From positions 1 to 20,229 of IMG/VR virus record IMGVR_UViG_3300032753_000206: a stretch of 20,229 bases of DNA; one strand, given 5' to 3'. The translations under genes were made by a program, and so were the position numbers. This DNA comes from a virus. Below the pieces are notes generated by a model that worked only from the letters and a program-made list of their open reading frames with translations, was not told the DNA's origin and did not search any database. This document shows, piece by piece, positions 13,151 to 19,849 of the stretch (position 1 is the stretch's first letter; each line of letters starts with the position of its first letter).

Positions 13151-15311
13151 CCGTCTGCTGCGCCACGGTTACCACCTTCGTCTGCAAGACCGTTGCAGAC
13201 GAAGGCCTCCCCCCAAAATAGACCTGCTGACCGCCAATGATGGCCATCTGTGGCACCGAGAGGTTCGGCGCGTTCTTGATGATCTGCATTGACCCATCCG
13301 AAACGAATGGTCCGAAGTTATCATTCGCGGAGCCTTCATCGACGACTCCAATGACCCCACTCGAGATGAAGGGTCCGAAGTTGTCATTCGCACTTCCGAC
13401 ATCAGCTACGCCGATGACACCGTTCGAGATGAACGGGTCCATGAAGTCCATGCCACGGATGGCTTGACTTCCGACGAGACCTTCAGAGATGAAAGGCTCG
13501 ATGAAATCCCAACCACTGGCATTTGCCCCAACCTCGACGACAGCCATGCTGCTGAAGCTCGGGATGCTTGATGCCGCAGTGAAGGCGGCTCCGACGACGA
13601 TCTGTCCTGATGTGCAGGAGAAGTCAGGAGCAATGGTATCTGTCCCCGAGGCTGCTGCCCCCTCCTTCAAGGTTCCAGAGGATGTGAAGCTCCCAAAGGT
13701 GTCATTGCCTACCAGAGCGGATTCCGCGAGCAATGAGGCAGCGGAGACGAAGGTGGGGGCTACATCGGCACCACTGGCGCTGTTACCCACCTCAACGGTC
13801 GCCGCAGACACCATAGCGGAGATGGTGCTTGTGCCCAGAACAATGTCAGCCGCAGCCGTGAAGGTCAGCGAGCCTGAGCTTGCGAACGCCAGAATGCTGC
13901 TCGTGCCGCTCAAGGCGATCTTAACCACCAATGTGGCTGTCGAGACAAAAGCGGGAACCACACTTGCGCCAATGATCGCGTCGTAGTCACCCATAGTCGC
14001 CGTTGAGACGAAGGGGCTGATCATATCAGCTCCAGAGGCGATGTTTCCCTCGGCACCGGTTGCCGTCGAAACAAAGGGACTGATCGTATCGGCTCCAGAG
14101 GAGGAAGCTCCATGAGTACCGGTGGCAGCCGAGACGAATGGGCTGATCGTATCGGCACCAGATGCAGCCGTCTTGGCGACCAAGGTTGCTGTCGAGACGA
14201 AGGGGCTGATCGTATCGGCACCGGACATTGGATCTTGTTGAACAGCAGACGCCGACGAGGTGAACGCCTGAACAGCGTCCGATCCTGAAAGGACCGCGCC
14301 TTCGTTCATGTTGTCCAAGCTTACGAAGGGACTGATCGTGTCGGCACCTGTGATCAAGACCGTCAGAGTGACGGTGCCTGTCGAGACGAATGGGCTGATC
14401 ATGTCGGCACCAGAGAAGGAAGCCCCATGAGCACCGGTTGCTGTCGAGACGAAGGGATTGATCGTATCAGCACCAGACGCAGTCGTCTTGGCGACCAAGG
14501 TCGCCACTGAGGTGAAGACACTGATCGTATCGGCCCCTGTGAGTGCAATATCATGCACCAGGGTTGCCGTCGAGACGAATAGACTGATTGTATCGGCACC
14601 AGAGGAGGAAGCTCCATGAGCACCTGTGGCCGTCGAGACAAAGGGACTGATCGTGTCCGAACCTGTCGCCTGAACTGTCAAGGTGACGACGCCAGCCGAG
14701 ACGAACGGACTGATCGTGTCGGCACCGGACAGAGCATCCTCTTGTGTGACCGTCGCAGCCGAGACAAACGGACTGATCGTGTCGCCTCCAGAGCAGGAGG
14801 CCCCGTGAGAACCGGTGGCTATCGAAACGAACGGACTGATCGTATTGGCACCTGCAAGTGCAGTTTCATGAACCAGTGTTGCCGTTGAGGTGAAGACACT
14901 GATCGTATCGGCACCCGACATTGAGTCCAGAGCTGCCCCAGCGTTCACCACACCACTGGAACTGAAGGCTCCCAAAGCTGTTGGACCATCGGAAATGATG
15001 TTCCCAACTTCAGGTGAGCCTGAGCTGATGAAGTTGGCGACAGAGTCTGGGCCATCGGAAATGGTATTTCCAACTTCAGGTAAGCCTGAACTGATGAAGT
15101 TGGCGAGGACGCTCGAGCCAACCAAGGTGGTGATGACGATCCCCAAGGTCGTCGGATCGAACAACTTGATCACCGTCGCCGTCGTCTGCGTCGGATGCAC
15201 ATAAATATTGGTCGAGACAACAGGGTCGAGAAGCACTGGACGAAGTCTGATCGTCGTTGTGCTTGTCTCCGTCGCAAAGGCCTTGATCGTGCGACTGTTC
15301 GTCATGATCAC
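13119..15311 (-). CDS. 730-aa tail-fibre-like protein made of ~28 tandem 21-residue repeats
   Basis: The last gene of the leftward block. Residues 1-64 form a distinct N-terminal region with many Thr and Val (RTIKAFATETSTTTIRLRPV). Residues about 65-680 are tandem units with consensus SGADTISPFVSTAT plus a variable seven-residue tail (LVAKTA, GAHGAS, VTLTV types). The last 50 residues (from MQIIKNAPNLSVPQM) are unique. The Gly/Asp turn followed by ISPFVS and a short strand in every unit would suit a beta-solenoid or extended trimeric fibre. It is almost devoid of Cys and Trp. The start is GTG at 15311 (overlapping the previous stop) or ATG at 15305; the SD is weak. Adhesive fibre or head/tail decoration is inferred from composition, repeats and neighbours. 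The stop lies inside the opposing deaminase gene. Confidence 0.8.
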   Translation of the reverse strand: MIMTNSRTIKAFATETSTTTIRLRPVLLDPVVSTNIYVHPTQTTATVIKLFDPTTLGIVITTLVGSSVLANFISSGLPEVGNTISDGPDSVANFISSGSPEVGNIISDGPTALGAFSSSGVVNAGAALDSMSGADTISVFTSTATLVHETALAGANTISPFVSIATGSHGASCSGGDTISPFVSAATVTQEDALSGADTISPFVSAGVVTLTVQATGSDTISPFVSTATGAHGASSSGADTISLFVSTATLVHDIALTGADTISVFTSVATLVAKTTASGADTINPFVSTATGAHGASFSGADMISPFVSTGTVTLTVLITGADTISPFVSLDNMNEGAVLSGSDAVQAFTSSASAVQQDPMSGADTISPFVSTATLVAKTAASGADTISPFVSAATGTHGASSSGADTISPFVSTATGAEGNIASGADMISPFVSTATMGDYDAIIGASVVPAFVSTATLVVKIALSGTSSILAFASSGSLTFTAAADIVLGTSTISAMVSAATVEVGNSASGADVAPTFVSAASLLAESALVGNDTFGSFTSSGTLKEGAAASGTDTIAPDFSCTSGQIVVGAAFTAASSIPSFSSMAVVEVGANASGWDFIEPFISEGLVGSQAIRGMDFMDPFISNGVIGVADVGSANDNFGPFISSGVIGVVDEGSANDNFGPFVSDGSMQIIKNAPNLSVPQMAIIGGQQVYFGGRPSSATVLQTKVVTVAQQTVKMPFVVATG
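13175..13205. other. Perfect 13-bp hairpin just past the convergent gene ends
   Basis: CCTTCGTCTGCAA (13175-13187) pairs exactly with 13193-13205 around the loop GACCG. On the + strand it lies 25 nt after the deaminase stop; on the - strand it is inside the last codons of the repeat fibre gene (ATVLQTKVV). There is no T-run on either side. It probably limits read-through between the two opposed operons or shields mRNA 3' ends, but this is inferred. Confidence 0.6.
13270..15119 (-). repeat. 63-bp coding tandem repeat array (about 28 units)
   Basis: The units encode the 21-residue repeat of the fibre protein. Conservation is highest at about 13990-14930, where units such as the one encoding GADTISPFVSTATGAHGAS recur nearly word for word. 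There is a higher-order order of unit types (LVHETA / GSHGAS / VTLTV; GAHGAS / LVHDIA / LVAKT; LVAKTA / GTHGAS), which suggests duplication of several units at a time. The outer units, especially those at 13280-13550 and 14950-15119, have diverged (NDNFGPFISSGVIG and VANFISSGLPEVG types). Confidence 0.9.
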
Positions 15312-15877
15312 TGACTCGGTAAGATGGTCTGAACTGTCGTTCCTGCTACAGGTGTCGCGCCGCCCAAGGAGGCGACGAGGTAGTGATAGCTGGTGTAGAA
15401 TTGAGTGGCGACTTCATAGGTGCCATCGCTATGGCTGACAGTTGACCAGACCATAAGATCCTGGCCAGGGCCTGCTCCGTTGACAACATAGCAATCAATG
15501 GTGGCTCCAGCCACGGGGTTTCCATTGTTGTCAATCACCTGACCACCAATATAATAGGGCCGAAGGGTTCCGCTGTTACCCAAGGCTGTATATTCAAAAG
15601 AATAGTCGTTGCCTGTATGCCCCGTGGACCAGTCCAGACCGACCATACAATTGCCTTCAAGGCCCGAAAGGTCCGGGTCCATGTTGCCGTATCGAGAGCA
15701 AGGCCAAAGGCTGAAGAAGTTCGTCTGCTCATTGGTGCATTGAGCAGACCTTTGCTGGTAGTCCCAGTAATATCTACCCGTATGCCGGTCGTCCTTGATC
15801 TCGTCGGCGATCTGCAAGTACAAACCACCAACCATCCCAGCCATATATGCCGTCGTCGTTCCTATATACTGGCTCAT
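15308..15877 (-). CDS. Tail-block protein with C-terminal transthyretin-like (carboxypeptidase-regulatory) domain
   Basis: 189 residues. The first 105 are unrecognised, with many aromatic residues and Cys at 47, 60 and 77 (QCTNEQ, WPCSRYG, GNCMVG). Residues about 108-180 match a carboxypeptidase-regulatory/transthyretin-like beta-sandwich: YYIGGQVIDNNGNPVAGATI, then TVSHSDGTYEV and YHYLVASLGG. Such domains are common in phage tail tips and surface adhesins as structural or ligand-binding modules. GAGG lies 7 nt before the ATG at 15877. Its stop overlaps the GTG of the repeat fibre gene, so the two are probably translated together. No enzymatic motif is seen. Confidence 0.75.
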   Translation of the reverse strand: MSQYIGTTTAYMAGMVGGLYLQIADEIKDDRHTGRYYWDYQQRSAQCTNEQTNFFSLWPCSRYGNMDPDLSGLEGNCMVGLDWSTGHTGNDYSFEYTALGNSGTLRPYYIGGQVIDNNGNPVAGATIDCYVVNGAGPGQDLMVWSTVSHSDGTYEVATQFYTSYHYLVASLGGATPVAGTTVQTILPSQ

Positions 15878-15886
15878 GACTATACC

Positions 15887-16141
15887 TCAAGCCGGGATGA
15901 TTACGTTGCGCTCGTCAGGTAAGGAGATGTCGTAACCGGGGATGATAACGTGGATACCTGCGGTCATCCGAGCGTGATATTGGCGCACTGCATCCTTGGC
16001 GTGATCGAGCATCGCCAAGGCGTAATTCAGGTCGCCAATATCGCCGCCCGTAGACATGCTCCCATTGCGGCGAACCAGGATATGAATCTGGGCAATGGGA
16101 GCGTCGTCGTAGAGCGCGTCGGGGTCTTGGGCGATTGTCAT
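15887..16141 (-). CDS. Small hypothetical tail-block protein (84 aa)
   Basis: I do not recognise it. The product has an acidic N-terminus (MTIAQDPDALYDDAP), a strand QIHILVRRNG, a helix LNYALAMLDHAKDAVRQYHA, and a C-terminal strand region with two VIIP elements (HVIIPGYDISLP, NVIIPA). The ATG at 16141 overlaps the preceding stop (ATGA), which is why I reject the longer frame reaching to 16327. It is spaced 9 nt from the next gene. By place it could be an assembly or small structural factor. Confidence 0.7.
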   Translation of the reverse strand: MTIAQDPDALYDDAPIAQIHILVRRNGSMSTGGDIGDLNYALAMLDHAKDAVRQYHARMTAGIHVIIPGYDISLPDERNVIIPA

Positions 16142-16569
16142 TCGTCCAACACAGCCCAGTAGTTCATCACCGCCGAGGAAGCCGCGATGTTCCAGTTTAC
16201 CAGCGAGGGGCCTGCGCCGACCAACGTCAAACCACGGGGGAAGGTGAAGATGATACCCGCACCGATGGTCGCCGGAATGAACGGACGCCGCAAATAGACG
16301 CTGGGAACCGTGGGAGCCGTGGACCAAGTTACAGCCGTGGTGGTCTTACCTGCGGGGTCACCAGGGTTTTCAGCCTGGACCAAGACCGTACCTGTCTGCG
16401 TCGGGGTGTTCGCCGAGCGGCCAATGCCATAGGTACATTGGGTCGCCGCGCCGTTGCAATAACCGAGTTCCATGAGCTTCGGGTTGTTACCCGTCGCTCC
16501 CTGGAAATCGAAGGACGGAACCGTCGTGGTGACGACCGTCGTTTGGTTGGATACCGAGTAGATCGCCAT
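16138..16569 (-). CDS. Structural-type protein (143 aa), beta-rich
   Basis: The ATG at 16569 follows GGGAG by about 10 nt and gives MAIYSVSNQTTVVTTTVPSF. The protein is rich in Thr, Ala, Gly and Val with almost no charged stretches. Blocks such as PSVYLRRPFIPATIGAGIIF and LTLVGAGPSLVNWNIAASS suggest a beta-sandwich with a decoration or tail-protein look. It is 4 nt from its upstream neighbour, which has a similar composition; they may form a shared substructure. No family name can be given with confidence. Confidence 0.72.
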   Translation of the reverse strand: MAIYSVSNQTTVVTTTVPSFDFQGATGNNPKLMELGYCNGAATQCTYGIGRSANTPTQTGTVLVQAENPGDPAGKTTTAVTWSTAPTVPSVYLRRPFIPATIGAGIIFTFPRGLTLVGAGPSLVNWNIAASSAVMNYWAVLDE

Positions 16570-16573
16570 GAGA

Positions 16574-16975
16574 TTACGCTCCCGGAGCAGTGATGGTCCA
16601 CGAGGACACAACGATGGGACCGCCCGAGGCGATGGTCGTCGTATTGATGTTCAGGTCGCCGCCAGAGGTGGCGACGGTGCCTTGAGCATACGTGCTCGTC
16701 TGAGCGTTGTTCATCAGACGGAAGAACGTCGCTGTGCCCGAGGCGGCGGCATTGGTCTGGGTGATGGCATTGACGGTCAGGACGCCACCGGAGGCGGCAG
16801 GCGCGAACGTCGCCGAACACGGCAGCGAGACCAGCAAGGTGTTGCCCGAGAGAGCCGCCGCGCAAGACGACGGTTCGGTCCCGGAGTAGATGTTCAAATA
16901 ACCGCTGGAGCCGACCGAGGTGGTCAATTGACCCAGCATGTTGTTACGAGTCGTTGTGTCGAATTGAAGGGCCAC
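16574..16975 (-). CDS. Phage structural protein of the small 'MALQF' type (133 aa)
   Basis: GTG start at 16975, with GGAG 7 nt upstream on the - strand. The order of blocks is typical of a widespread small phage protein that I know from many genomes but without an assigned role: MALQFDTTTRNNMLGQL, SGYLNIYSGTEPSSCAAALSG, TLLVSLPCSATFAPAASGG, ASGTATFFRLMNNAQ and SGGDLNINTTTIASGGPIVV. The fold is predicted to be a beta-sandwich. Two Cys (38, 53) could form a disulphide. It usually lies among tail or fibre genes, as here. The preceding stop is 1 nt away. Confidence 0.78.
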   Translation of the reverse strand: MALQFDTTTRNNMLGQLTTSVGSSGYLNIYSGTEPSSCAAALSGNTLLVSLPCSATFAPAASGGVLTVNAITQTNAAASGTATFFRLMNNAQTSTYAQGTVATSGGDLNINTTTIASGGPIVVSSWTITAPGA

Positions 16976-16976
16976 T

Positions 16977-17324
16977 TTAGATCTCCGTCACAGTGTTTTT
17001 GAGGATGAACTGACCACCAATGATCTTGGTCTTGGTGCCGTCCGGGGCGAGGGTGAGTAAGTCGTAAATATAGATCCCGGCATTCAAGCTGGCAGTCTCG
17101 GTAGGTGTCAGCGAAATAGTGATCTTGCTGAGACCCACGTTGATGATGAGTCCATAGGTCGTATCACTCAGATCAAGAATGAGAACATTCCCCGAAGAAG
17201 TCCTGACCTGCATGTATGCATGGTAATTGGTCAGATCGACAGGCGCACCAGCAGAGGTCTCCCAGAGGATGTCCTGCGAGTACGTAGTATTCTTGTCAAC
17301 TGTGATGTTCATATCTACAGACAT
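16977..17324 (-). CDS. Small tail/baseplate-type beta-sandwich protein (115 aa)
   Basis: Product begins MSVDMNITVDKNTTYSQDIL and has the blocks APVDLTNYHAYMQVRTSSG, TISLTPTETASLNAGIYIYD and a final GGQFILKNTVTEI. This is a pattern seen in many small phage tail or baseplate upper-type proteins with an N-terminal Ig-like sandwich (inferred similarity). There is no Shine-Dalgarno before the ATG at 17324; an in-frame TTG at 17345 and an ATG at 17312 are alternatives and also lack one. A promoter-like sequence ends a few bases before 17324, so translation may be nearly leaderless. Confidence 0.72.
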   Translation of the reverse strand: MSVDMNITVDKNTTYSQDILWETSAGAPVDLTNYHAYMQVRTSSGNVLILDLSDTTYGLIINVGLSKITISLTPTETASLNAGIYIYDLLTLAPDGTKTKIIGGQFILKNTVTEI

Positions 17325-17333
17325 TGTGGCTGC

Positions 17334-17363
17334 AAGATACCACAAATGTCAGAGGCAAATCAA
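17334..17363 (-). promoter_or_regulatory. Candidate sigma70-like promoter reading leftward
   Basis: On the - strand: TTGATT (17363-17358), an 18-nt spacer, TATCTT (17339-17334). Each hexamer matches 4 of 6 consensus bases. The surrounding DNA is the most AT-rich of the right block and sits in its only sizeable intergenic gap (73 nt). A start site about 7 nt downstream would be near 17327, 3 nt before the ATG at 17324. Prediction by eye only. Confidence 0.35.
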
Positions 17364-17372
17364 TACTTGAGG

Positions 17373-17405
17373 TTTACTAGTAGATTTCAGATTTTTACTA
17401 GTAAA
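17373..17405 (-). other. 10-bp inverted repeat over the end of the 17398-17877 gene (possible transcript end)
   Basis: TTTACTAGTA (17373-17382) and TACTAGTAAA (17396-17405) are perfect inverted copies; TTTACTAGTA also recurs as a direct repeat at 17394-17403, because the core ACTAGT is itself palindromic. One arm spans the stop codon of the gene at 17398. The hairpin is AT-rich with no clean U-tract, so it may be a weak terminator or a regulator-binding double site next to the promoter-like sequence. Confidence 0.5.
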
Positions 17406-17877
17406 TCGTGATTGCATTGCTAGGCCAAGAGCCTTGACCATGTTGCGCTAAGAACAGAGCATCCACATAGGCTCCGATGGCTTCGGCGAAGGCAGTGAAC
17501 TGCGCTGTCGAGGGAAAGACATGAACCCCACCGAGGATGTCTGCCCAAACCCTGGTCGTCGAACCATTGGTGAAGAGATCCCTGGTCAGGATCGACACCT
17601 GCTGCGCCTGGATATCGGCAATCGTCGAAGGTGTGATCGAGTAGGTCCCATTCAGAGCAGGCGTCCCTGTTGACGTGATCTGCACTCCAGCGGCAATGGC
17701 GGCATTGTAGGTGGCTTGAGCAACCTCCGCTGCCGTGGGTGCTGGGGGCCAAGAGCCTGTGATCTCAGGCCACTTGGCTGCAATGGCTCGCTCTATGTAA
17801 GGCAACTGGGAGGCAACGGCGCTGTCGTAGCCGTAGACCTTGTTGTCACTGGGGTTCGTGAAATGGCGCATCGTCAT
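17398..17877 (-). CDS. Tail-fibre-associated protein, DUF4376-like C-terminal part (159 aa)
   Basis: ATG at 17877 with AGGAG 6 nt upstream; a second ATG follows two codons later. The N-terminus (MTMRHFTNPSDNKVYGYDS) is followed by a Pro/Ala linker (GSWPPAPTAAEVAQATYNAA), and the second half reads TPALNGTYSITPSTIADIQA, then GGVHVFPSTAQFTAFAEAIG and AYVDALFLA. The layout, a short N-terminal part followed by a compact alpha/beta domain in which a helix block precedes FxSTAxFxAFAxAI, is that of phage proteins with DUF4376-like domains, often annotated as fibre or fibre-assembly proteins. The gene at 19264 has a similar plan, so the two could be distant paralogues. Confidence 0.7.
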   Translation of the reverse strand: MTMRHFTNPSDNKVYGYDSAVASQLPYIERAIAAKWPEITGSWPPAPTAAEVAQATYNAAIAAGVQITSTGTPALNGTYSITPSTIADIQAQQVSILTRDLFTNGSTTRVWADILGGVHVFPSTAQFTAFAEAIGAYVDALFLAQHGQGSWPSNAITIY

Positions 17878-17886
17878 CTTGATCTC

Positions 17887-18834
17887 CTAACCTGCCAGCT
17901 CGGCCCAGCGGCCAAAGGTTCCATTCGTCTGAGTAATCTCGTAGGTCTCTCCAGGAGGTACGACAAAAGAGAAGTGTTGAGGGTTTGAGCCCCCACCAAA
18001 CCCAGAGGATTGAATCATTACACCATTGACATAAACGAAGAAGTTCCCTGCTGACCCCATCGTTCCTGAGCTAAAGCATACCTGCCTGGGGGCTATGTCC
18101 GAGTTGGTGTAGACAGTTCCGAAAGCTCTGGCTCCTCCAGAATTCCAACCAGTCCAGCTTTGGTTGGTGTTCCCCAACATGTGCAAATTTTGCTGGGCAG
18201 TAGAAACGCTCCCCACGTCGCTCAAATTGTTGGAGGCCTGTAAGACTCCTCCTGAAGATGAGGTCAGGAAATCCGATGCGGCATGACTTGCCGCCGAGCC
18301 TAATCCTGCAATCTGCGTCGAGACCAAACTAGTCAGGTTTGCACCGCTTATTGCCGGGAGAGGTCCAGTAAGAGCGGAGGCAGCAATGGTTCCTCCGCTG
18401 ATGCTGACGGAGCTTGAGGACTGCCCAGCCATTGATCCCAGACCTGCGATCTGCGTCGAGGTTATACCAACGAGGGCGCTCCCATCGAGGCCGCTGATCT
18501 GCGTCGAAGTCAGGCCAGTCATTTGCGACATGTTCAAGGTCGCAAGGTCGCTCGCCGAGAAGGTCAGGTAAACAATCGCGCCTCCAGAGAGGTTGATCGG
18601 TGCTCCGCTGTTGGTGCTGTTCAGAACCGTTCGGGTTAGGGTCGTCCCTGTCGCCGAATAGACTCCGTGTCCAATCTCTCGGTTGTTTCCATCGACGATC
18701 CCATAGGTGACTGTCTCACCGTTGGCTACGCCGGAGTCGGCGAAGGATAGGTATCCTGTTGCCGCTGTGGCCAAGGTAATGGTCCCAGTGCCTGTGGTCG
18801 CCGTCGTCATGCATGCAAGGTTATGGAGGGTCAT
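17887..18834 (-). CDS. Tail fibre protein with NNLSD-type repeats (315 aa)
   Basis: N-terminal domain (about 10-97): TTGTGTITLATAATGYLSFA, then GVANGETVTYGIVDGNNREIG, GVYSATGTTLTRTVLNSTN and a hydrophobic strand. This is a module known at the head end of many phage fibre or tail proteins. Residues 105-215 form a low-complexity shaft with three STQIxGL units (STQISGL, STQIAGL twice) and ASNNLSDVGSVSTAQQNL, a hallmark of trimeric fibre shafts. The C-terminus (about 225-315) is a Gly/Phe-rich beta domain (FVYVNGVMIQSSGFGGGSN, then VVPPGETYEI), probably receptor-facing or chaperone-like. ATG at 18834 overlaps the preceding stop (ATGA) with AAGG 9 nt upstream. Confidence 0.85.
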   Translation of the reverse strand: MTLHNLACMTTATTGTGTITLATAATGYLSFADSGVANGETVTYGIVDGNNREIGHGVYSATGTTLTRTVLNSTNSGAPINLSGGAIVYLTFSASDLATLNMSQMTGLTSTQISGLDGSALVGITSTQIAGLGSMAGQSSSSVSISGGTIAASALTGPLPAISGANLTSLVSTQIAGLGSAASHAASDFLTSSSGGVLQASNNLSDVGSVSTAQQNLHMLGNTNQSWTGWNSGGARAFGTVYTNSDIAPRQVCFSSGTMGSAGNFFVYVNGVMIQSSGFGGGSNPQHFSFVVPPGETYEITQTNGTFGRWAELAG

Positions 18835-19262
18835 GTGGGATACCTTACCAGTTGGCTGCTCAAGAGAAGGTCACGAGGTGAGACGCAGTTCAAATGCTCG
18901 GACCTGATCAAGGGCCGACCGACTTGGGCGCAGGCCCAGGCGACCAGCTCGGAGCAGAACCATTTGTCCGTATTGGTCCAATCCCGATGCAGACCAAAAC
19001 CCAAAGCACCTCGGTAATCATAAGGCTTTCCCACTTGGGACATGGCGACATCTATGATCTTGCTGCTCGCCATCTTGACCCTGAAGAATTGGTCCTTCGG
19101 ATCTTCCTTGAACTCACGAACACTGACGCCATGTTCGGGTGTGGAGTCGAGAACCAATCCGCTTGGGAGGACGAAGCCCACATGGGCACACCAGCTCCAA
19201 GTGACTGCTCTGACAAGAGCAGCGGCATGTCCAGTTCCAGGTGAGAAGCGCAGGAGGATCAT
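18831..19262 (-). CDS. Permuted papain-fold hydrolase (YiiX / NlpC-P60-like)
   Basis: 143 residues. The permuted order of the papain catalytic residues is visible: H27 in WCAHVGFVLPSG comes first, and the nucleophile C103 in KWFCSELVAWACAQVG comes near the end; VLDSTPEHG and PYDYRGALGFGL lie between. These are the hallmarks of the YiiX-like group of the NlpC/P60 superfamily, whose members cleave peptide or acyl bonds, often in cell wall or lipid-linked substrates. No signal peptide is seen. Placed among fibre genes, it may be a virion-borne wall or surface hydrolase. The start at 19262 is 1 nt after the preceding stop and has no clear SD, so it probably depends on translational coupling. Confidence 0.8.
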   Translation of the reverse strand: MILLRFSPGTGHAAALVRAVTWSWCAHVGFVLPSGLVLDSTPEHGVSVREFKEDPKDQFFRVKMASSKIIDVAMSQVGKPYDYRGALGFGLHRDWTNTDKWFCSELVAWACAQVGRPLIRSEHLNCVSPRDLLLSSQLVRYPT

Positions 19263-19263
19263 G

Positions 19264-19848
19264 TTACCAAGTCACAGCGATCACCGCCGCTCCCGTCGTA
19301 GCCGCAGCAACAGCAGCCTTCTTCGCCTGCAAATGCTGGAACTGCGTCAGTCCGTTGACGCCAATCGTCTGCGCCAAGCCCTGCATGTCGGCATAGGTGA
19401 ACGGCACTTGGCTGTTGTCTTCGGCCACCCAATAGAACCCTGCCGGGACAGCCGCCGATGCTTGGAACGCCAGGAGCATTTTGGTCAAGTTGGCGACTGC
19501 CGTTTCATCGGCCTGGAAGGTCTTGCCGTTGTAGATCACGGGAGCGACGATGGAAGCAGCGTAGGCACTGTTCAATTCGGCAATTTTCGCACCCTGAACT
19601 TGCTCCAAGGCCAAAGGGGTCGGGGTGCCGTAGGAAACGGTCACCACATCGCCGGTCAGGGTATACGTGACGGGGAGCGAGTAGTAGGCCATGTTGTAGG
19701 CCGGGGGCGGATTCGGGGCAAAACCGGGGAACCAGCCGTTCGCCGCCGCCGTGGTCTGATCGGGGTACTCTACCCCGCCAAAAGGACCGGCGACAATGGC
19801 CCCGTTTTGAACCTGGAACCAAAGTCCCTGATTGGTGTTGTAGGCCAT
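19264..19848 (-). CDS. Tail-fibre-associated protein with DUF4376-like domain (194 aa)
   Basis: ATG at 19848 with AGGAG about 9 nt upstream. Residues 1-75 begin MAYNTNQGLWFQVQNGAIVA and are rich in Gly, Pro and aromatics, like the attachment end of fibre-associated proteins. Residues 85-185 show the DUF4376 plan: a helix KIAELNSAYAASI, then GKTFQADETAVANLTKMLLA, FYWVAEDNSQVPFTYADMQG and a final helix LTQFQHLQAKKAAVAAA. Proteins with this domain are usually encoded beside tail fibre genes and may help fibre assembly. It ends 2 nt before the hydrolase gene. Confidence 0.82.
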   Translation of the reverse strand: MAYNTNQGLWFQVQNGAIVAGPFGGVEYPDQTTAAANGWFPGFAPNPPPAYNMAYYSLPVTYTLTGDVVTVSYGTPTPLALEQVQGAKIAELNSAYAASIVAPVIYNGKTFQADETAVANLTKMLLAFQASAAVPAGFYWVAEDNSQVPFTYADMQGLAQTIGVNGLTQFQHLQAKKAAVAAATTGAAVIAVTW

Positions 19849-19849
19849 T

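Noticed and set aside
13270-15119. Regular 63-bp repeats that could suggest a CRISPR array
   Set aside because: The repeats are all in one open frame, vary at protein-neutral and variable-tail positions, have no unique spacers and encode a regular peptide repeat.
13489-15204. + strand open frames opposite the repeat fibre gene (for example 13489-13986 and 14890-15204)
   Set aside because: They mirror the low-complexity repeat on the opposite strand; no SD or independent motif.
16138-16327. Upstream extension of the 15887-16141 gene to 16327
   Set aside because: The extension is antisense-like in composition and overlaps most of the neighbouring gene in another frame; the ATGA overlap at 16138-16141 gives a better start.
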